Below are positions 60,089-64,000 of a stretch of DNA of 64,000 bases, piece after piece. The position numbers were made by a program, and so were the translations under genes. The notes beneath the pieces were generated by a model. It was not told the DNA's origin and did no database searches. It worked only from the letters and a program-made list of their open reading frames with translations. How positions within the stretch are numbered: the first letter of the stretch is position 1; the number at the start of each line of letters is the position of its first letter. Source of the DNA: Chamaea fasciata (Eukaryota; Chordata; Aves; Passeriformes; Sylviidae). Where the stretch lies: NCBI GenBank assembly GCA_029207755.1, contig JARCOQ010000006.1, positions 70,034,093 through 70,098,092 on the forward strand, read 5' to 3'.

Positions 60089-63000
60089 ATGGGATCTGGT
60101 AGTTCTGTAAATGTCAAGTACAAGTACTCCCTGCAGAAGTCTGAAAATGGTGAGTTATTCTTAGAAAAGTGATCTTTTCCTGTTTTCTCCTGCGTGTACG
60201 GTTGTGAGGTTGCATTGAATGTGTTTCTCCTCTGGGTTCCCTGGTTTTCTTCATAGCATTGAAGTGAGATTTTGTCTTTCAGTATCCTGTGACAAGGATT
60301 GTCAGGTGTCAGGCAGAAGACAACAGGCTTGAGGAAATAACAGCTATTTAGGCGAGGAGTAGGTTAAAATCCACCCAAGCCTAACCAGAAATGAAGCAAC
60401 AGTTAGAACCAACACCTGCTGGATTAAACACTTGCTGGGTAATGCAGGTGTTGTGTCTGCTGACAGTGAGACAGATGTCACCCTGCTGCTTCCCCTGGAT
60501 TGTTTTCCAAGGCTCTTACTGGCACAGGATTGGTTAAACAAAAGCGTTAGCAAAGGCAAAATAAATCTGGTTACAAAGAAGGTGAGATGGTGTGGCTATG
60601 AAAAGCTGTAAAACAAAAAGTGTGCATTTTGTCTCATTACGTCGGCACAGTGCTCTTAATCTCTGCTAATAATCTAAACTTGTTTGTGGCTCTCAAAGCT
60701 GTGGTGATTTATTTTTATGAAGCCCTATGTAATTGTATCAGGTTTGAGGGTGTGTGCCTGTGTCTGCTGTGGAACAAAGGGAGTTGATGAGGGAGACCTT
60801 AGATGTAAGGAAGAGTTTAAATAAGCAGTCTTGTCTTTGTTGTTTGAACCATGCAGTCAGGAGCACTGGCAGAACAGCAGCACGGGGCAAACCGTTTGCA
60901 AGTGCTTGGAAAAGAAAATAAGGATTGAAAGTGGGGATAAGGTTGTGACTCAGACTTTTGTTTGTTACTGTACACTGTTGAAAACTTTTTACTAAAGTTA
61001 GTTTATTTAACTTTTTATTTAAGTTAGACTTAGTATGACCTGTCACCCATAGCACCAGAGGTCCATGGACTTTCCCAACAAGTTCAGGGTTATTTTAAGA
61101 TGATCAAGTGTAACACAACACTAGTTACTTACTTGAACCCGTGTATTACATCTGATACCTCAGCAAGTTTCCCACAGCAGTAAAGCCTCTCTGAATTTCT
61201 AGCTTTTGGTTCTCAACGCCCTTCAGACTGGCCATCCGCAGCAGGGCAGCTGCTTAGCACTTTCTGCCCAAATGCAGTGTGCCTGATGTCATCCCTGTCC
61301 CCCCATACAAGGTCTGAAGGCTGTTCTCAATGGAAAATGTAGGAGCAGAGCTCTTCAACTGGCCCTGCCTTGGAGTGAAATCTGGTTTGAGTGCTGCCAC
61401 TTTGGTATATTTTCAGCAGCTTATATCATATACGGTTCGGATCATCATAAAATGTGGCTAAGTCTTTCTCTGTTGAATTTTTTTTTTTCCAAACTGACAC
61501 AAATACTTGCAGGTATAACTCACCCAGGTAAGCTGCAAAATTAGAATACCTGTTTTTTTCAGTTGCAGAGTCAGTCTCTGTAAAAGCAGAGTAAAAACCA
61601 ATGCCTTGCCTATCTGGGGCTTACATGCTGTGGATGGTGGTATTTATGTTAACTGTCATTCATAGGTTGATAACATGTCTCTCAGAGGTTTAATTTTTAC
61701 TGTTTCGAAGGTTCTGGTTTTCATTGGTATGTGTGGAGTCAACACAAGGAATTTTTTCAAAGCCCAGCAGATCAATAAGCATTTTCTTAGCAAGAGAGCA
61801 GGCAAAGAATACAGAAGTTATTCCCGAGTTAAGGCTTGCCAAATCTTACCTTCTTGCCCACAACTTCAGCATGTCTCAGCCCCCTGCTGAACAGCAGCTG
61901 TAGATCTTCCTTTTTTGAGCTGTGCAATTCCCAGTGCTGAAAAAGAATCATAATTGATAAGGATTACTATTTTCAATATATAATCCATTGAGATCCCTTC
62001 TTTAGGGAAAGGCTGTTGTTTCCTGCTGAGGTACCTGGAGGGCCATTTGTTGTGTAATTAACGCAAGCTGACTGAATTAATACGGTCTTTGTCTCTTACC
62101 AGTGTATAGCAGCCTTTGGGTAGAGGTGAGGGATTTTCCTCTTTTTAATGAAGATTTTCCCACACACCTGCCGTTGCTCTCCCTGCTTGGGTGAATGTGG
62201 CAAGGGGATATTCCTTCTGCTGCAGGCCTAGTTCCCTACCTCTGTTGTTTCCCTTGGATTTTGAAGCCAGCCTGTGGATACGGCAGTCATCCCTTTCCCC
62301 CCTCAGCTAAAGATGACAGAGAAGCAGCGTTACAAGATGTTTTAAGTATAGGGCTCACGGGTGGGGCTCCAGAAAGGAACAGGAAGGGACCCAGTGTAAT
62401 CCAAGGAGAGATGCCAAGTTACAGAGCAGGTCCAAGTGGGATCAAGGCCAGCTAAGGAGGATGAGAGATTCTAGAGGTAGTGAAGTTCTGTGGAAGAACT
62501 TGAAAAAGGAAATGTGAAACTACACCAGTGTATTTCACTTGAAACACGCACACCCCCCATCTGAAATGATCTTTGAAGGGAACACACTGGAAGTGGGAGA
62601 ATCCAGAGGCTGTGTTCTAAAGATCAAAGGGCAGAGAGCCATAATTTGGTGGGAAGCACCTGGTGTCAGCACTGGCTGTGACTTGAACCTCAAACAGGCA
62701 CCTGCAAATTCTGGCATCTCGTTCATTCTGTGTGATTAAATGGCAAAAGTTCAGCCTCCCTTTATTCACTGTGGGTATAGATTTGTCTTTATTTTATGGT
62801 AAGGTAATTGTATGTTGATATTTCTGCTACAATAGACTCCTTCTGAAGTTCTTCCTCAGCTGCAAAAGCTGAGGTATTTATTTGGCATGCAGAGAGGTAG
62901 AAAAACCCCACATTTTTAAGGCTCTAAAAGGAACCTTGGTATCTTGCCTTCTCCCAACTCTTTGCATGGCCTGAGTTAAGTTTCTGGTTTCCTGAAGCCC

Positions 63001-63499
63001 CAGCAGCTAGAGATGGTAAGATGGACATAAAAATGATCAAGGTAGGTAGAAAGGGAGGATATTGTCTAATAATACTGATAAACTTGTTAGAGCTTTTAGA
63101 CCTTAAGAGTTTGTTGTTAACGCTGGTGCTGAGGGATCAGCAGTAATGGTTGGAAGTGCTTCAGAGGTGTCAGGTCAACCTCTTGCAAAAAAGAAGGCAA
63201 AAAGAAGAGGGCTTTTTACCCTTAGGCACAAGAATACAATTCCTGGAAACTTCTTCCTGAGAAGGAAAGGTTCTTTTCCATGTTCAGGCGTGGGGAAGGA
63301 GCCACTGCAGGTACCTCAGCTGCCGGCAGTGCCCCTCAGCAGCTTGGCTCTGTTCTGTTCTGGTCCTCCAGCTTTCAAGGCAGCCGTCTTGATCCAGCAG
63401 TGGTATCGGCGCCACGTGGCTCGGCTGGAAATGCGCCGCCGCTGCACCTGGAGAATCTTTCAATCCATTGAGTATGCCTGCGAGCAGGATCAGATCCAG
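60089..63499 (+). CDS. PPEF2: PPEF2, EF-hand protein phosphatase, 5' end (partial)
   Basis: PPEF2 is the vertebrate homologue of Drosophila rdgC, a Ser/Thr phosphatase with a calmodulin-binding IQ motif and C-terminal EF hands, expressed mainly in photoreceptors (family knowledge). Two coding exons are visible. The first is 60089-60149: it starts at an ATG in AACATGGGA, encodes [20 protein letters not shown] and ends in phase 1 before GTGAGT. The second is 63372-63499: after a CCTCCAG acceptor it encodes [35 protein letters not shown] and ACEQDQIQ, ending in phase 0 before GTATGA. Together they give 63 residues. The IQ motif is LIQQWYRR. Gly2 followed by a Ser-rich start would fit N-myristoylation (inference). 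The phosphatase domain and EF hands lie beyond the right edge. The second exon matches the mammalian protein almost exactly; the first matches in MGSG start, length and phase. Confidence 0.92.
60150..63371 (+). other. PPEF2: PPEF2 intron 1
   Basis: This 3.2-kb intron separates the N-terminal exon from the IQ-motif exon. Several short open frames occur, including one from 63146 that runs into exon 2, but its upstream part is unlike PPEF2. No RNA gene or mobile element is recognised. Confidence 0.65.
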
Positions 63500-64000
63500 G
63501 TATGACGCCAGGGAAAAGAGCAGGTAGGAAAGCAAATAGGAAAGGGGTTTCTGTGCCAGACTTTGGCTTGCTGGCTGGCAGCCCTCTAAGTGCTTCAGTG
63601 GGCCAGGGACTGGCCCCTTTCTAACCTGTTAATTCCCTGTCTGCTTGTGTTGCATAAAACACAAAGTAATGAGCCTCAAAAGCGAGCCATTGAACAGAGC
63701 TTTTCTGGAATCTGAACAGAATAGGCAAGTCTGTTTGCTCTGTTACGTTTTAACTCGGATTAAAATTCTCTTACACGGCTGCCTTGCTCTCAGGGGGAGG
63801 GAGGGCTCATAGCATACTTCTGCCTGTGGTTGAAGGTAAAGCCACTGTTTTGATTTCATCTCAAGATAGTCAAAACTTAAATTGGTACAGTGAGAGCTGC
63901 TGTACATACCAGACAGCATGGGAAGGGCAGAGTTAATACTTCCAGAAAGAAGATCATGATAGGTTGCTACTCTGTTGAATTTCATTCCGGGGTGAGTGAT
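63500..64000 (+). other. PPEF2: PPEF2 intron 2 (partial)
   Basis: This is intronic sequence after the IQ-motif exon, running to the window edge. The next expected coding exon is not present in these 501 bases. Confidence 0.65.

Noticed and set aside
63146..63505. 119-residue open frame as an alternative PPEF2 start
   Set aside because: Only the part from 63372 matches PPEF2. The upstream residues are unrelated, and a proper phase-1 first exon with an MGSG start is present at 60089.
1..64000. tRNA or rRNA genes
   Set aside because: I noticed no B-box-like GGTTCRANNCC with a cloverleaf context and no rRNA-like sequence; this was by eye only.

Overview
The window is vertebrate nuclear DNA and most probably from a bird. 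It holds spliced genes with GT-AG introns, CpG-rich promoters and one 5'-truncated CR1 LINE, the dominant retroposon of birds. The gene content is a rearranged piece of what is human 4q13 and 4q21. I cannot name the species from the sequence. No prokaryotic, viral or CRISPR content is visible.

Layout: (1) 1-17,409, minus strand, is the 5' part of RUFY3. It has one shared coding exon (697-870), a short-form first exon (11477-11654) and an alternative GC-rich first exon (17100-17409); the rest of the gene lies beyond the left edge. (2) 20872-22431, minus strand, is the intronless UTP3/SAS10 gene. (3) 26572-30807, plus strand, is JCHAIN in four coding exons. (4) 33862-45010, plus strand, is SDAD1 in 22 coding exons, preceded by a seven-copy 58-bp GC-rich minisatellite. 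(5) 46404-54225, plus strand, is NAAA in ten coding exons. (6) From 60089 to beyond the right edge, plus strand, is PPEF2, with its first two coding exons in the window.

The exon models were assembled by hand from splice sites, reading phase and remembered family sequences. Every junction keeps frame. The predicted proteins are UTP3 519 aa, J chain 160 aa, SDAD1 693 aa and NAAA 345 aa.

The genes do not form one pathway. UTP3 (small-subunit processome) and SDAD1 (60S biogenesis and export) are nucleolar housekeeping genes. JCHAIN, an antibody-polymer gene of plasma cells, lies between them. NAAA is a lysosomal lipid amidase, PPEF2 a photoreceptor-type phosphatase and RUFY3 a RUN/FYVE-type trafficking adaptor. 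RUFY3-UTP3-JCHAIN and SDAD1-NAAA-PPEF2 are each conserved blocks, but in human they lie megabases apart. Here they meet in about 2 kb between JCHAIN and SDAD1.

The best leads outside the coding genes are a candidate box C/D snoRNA in an SDAD1 intron, the JCHAIN|SDAD1 junction with its minisatellite, a triple TAATCC (CRX/OTX-type) cluster upstream of PPEF2, a perfect 13-bp hairpin near it, and the alternative RUFY3 first exon. I found no convincing wholly new system.
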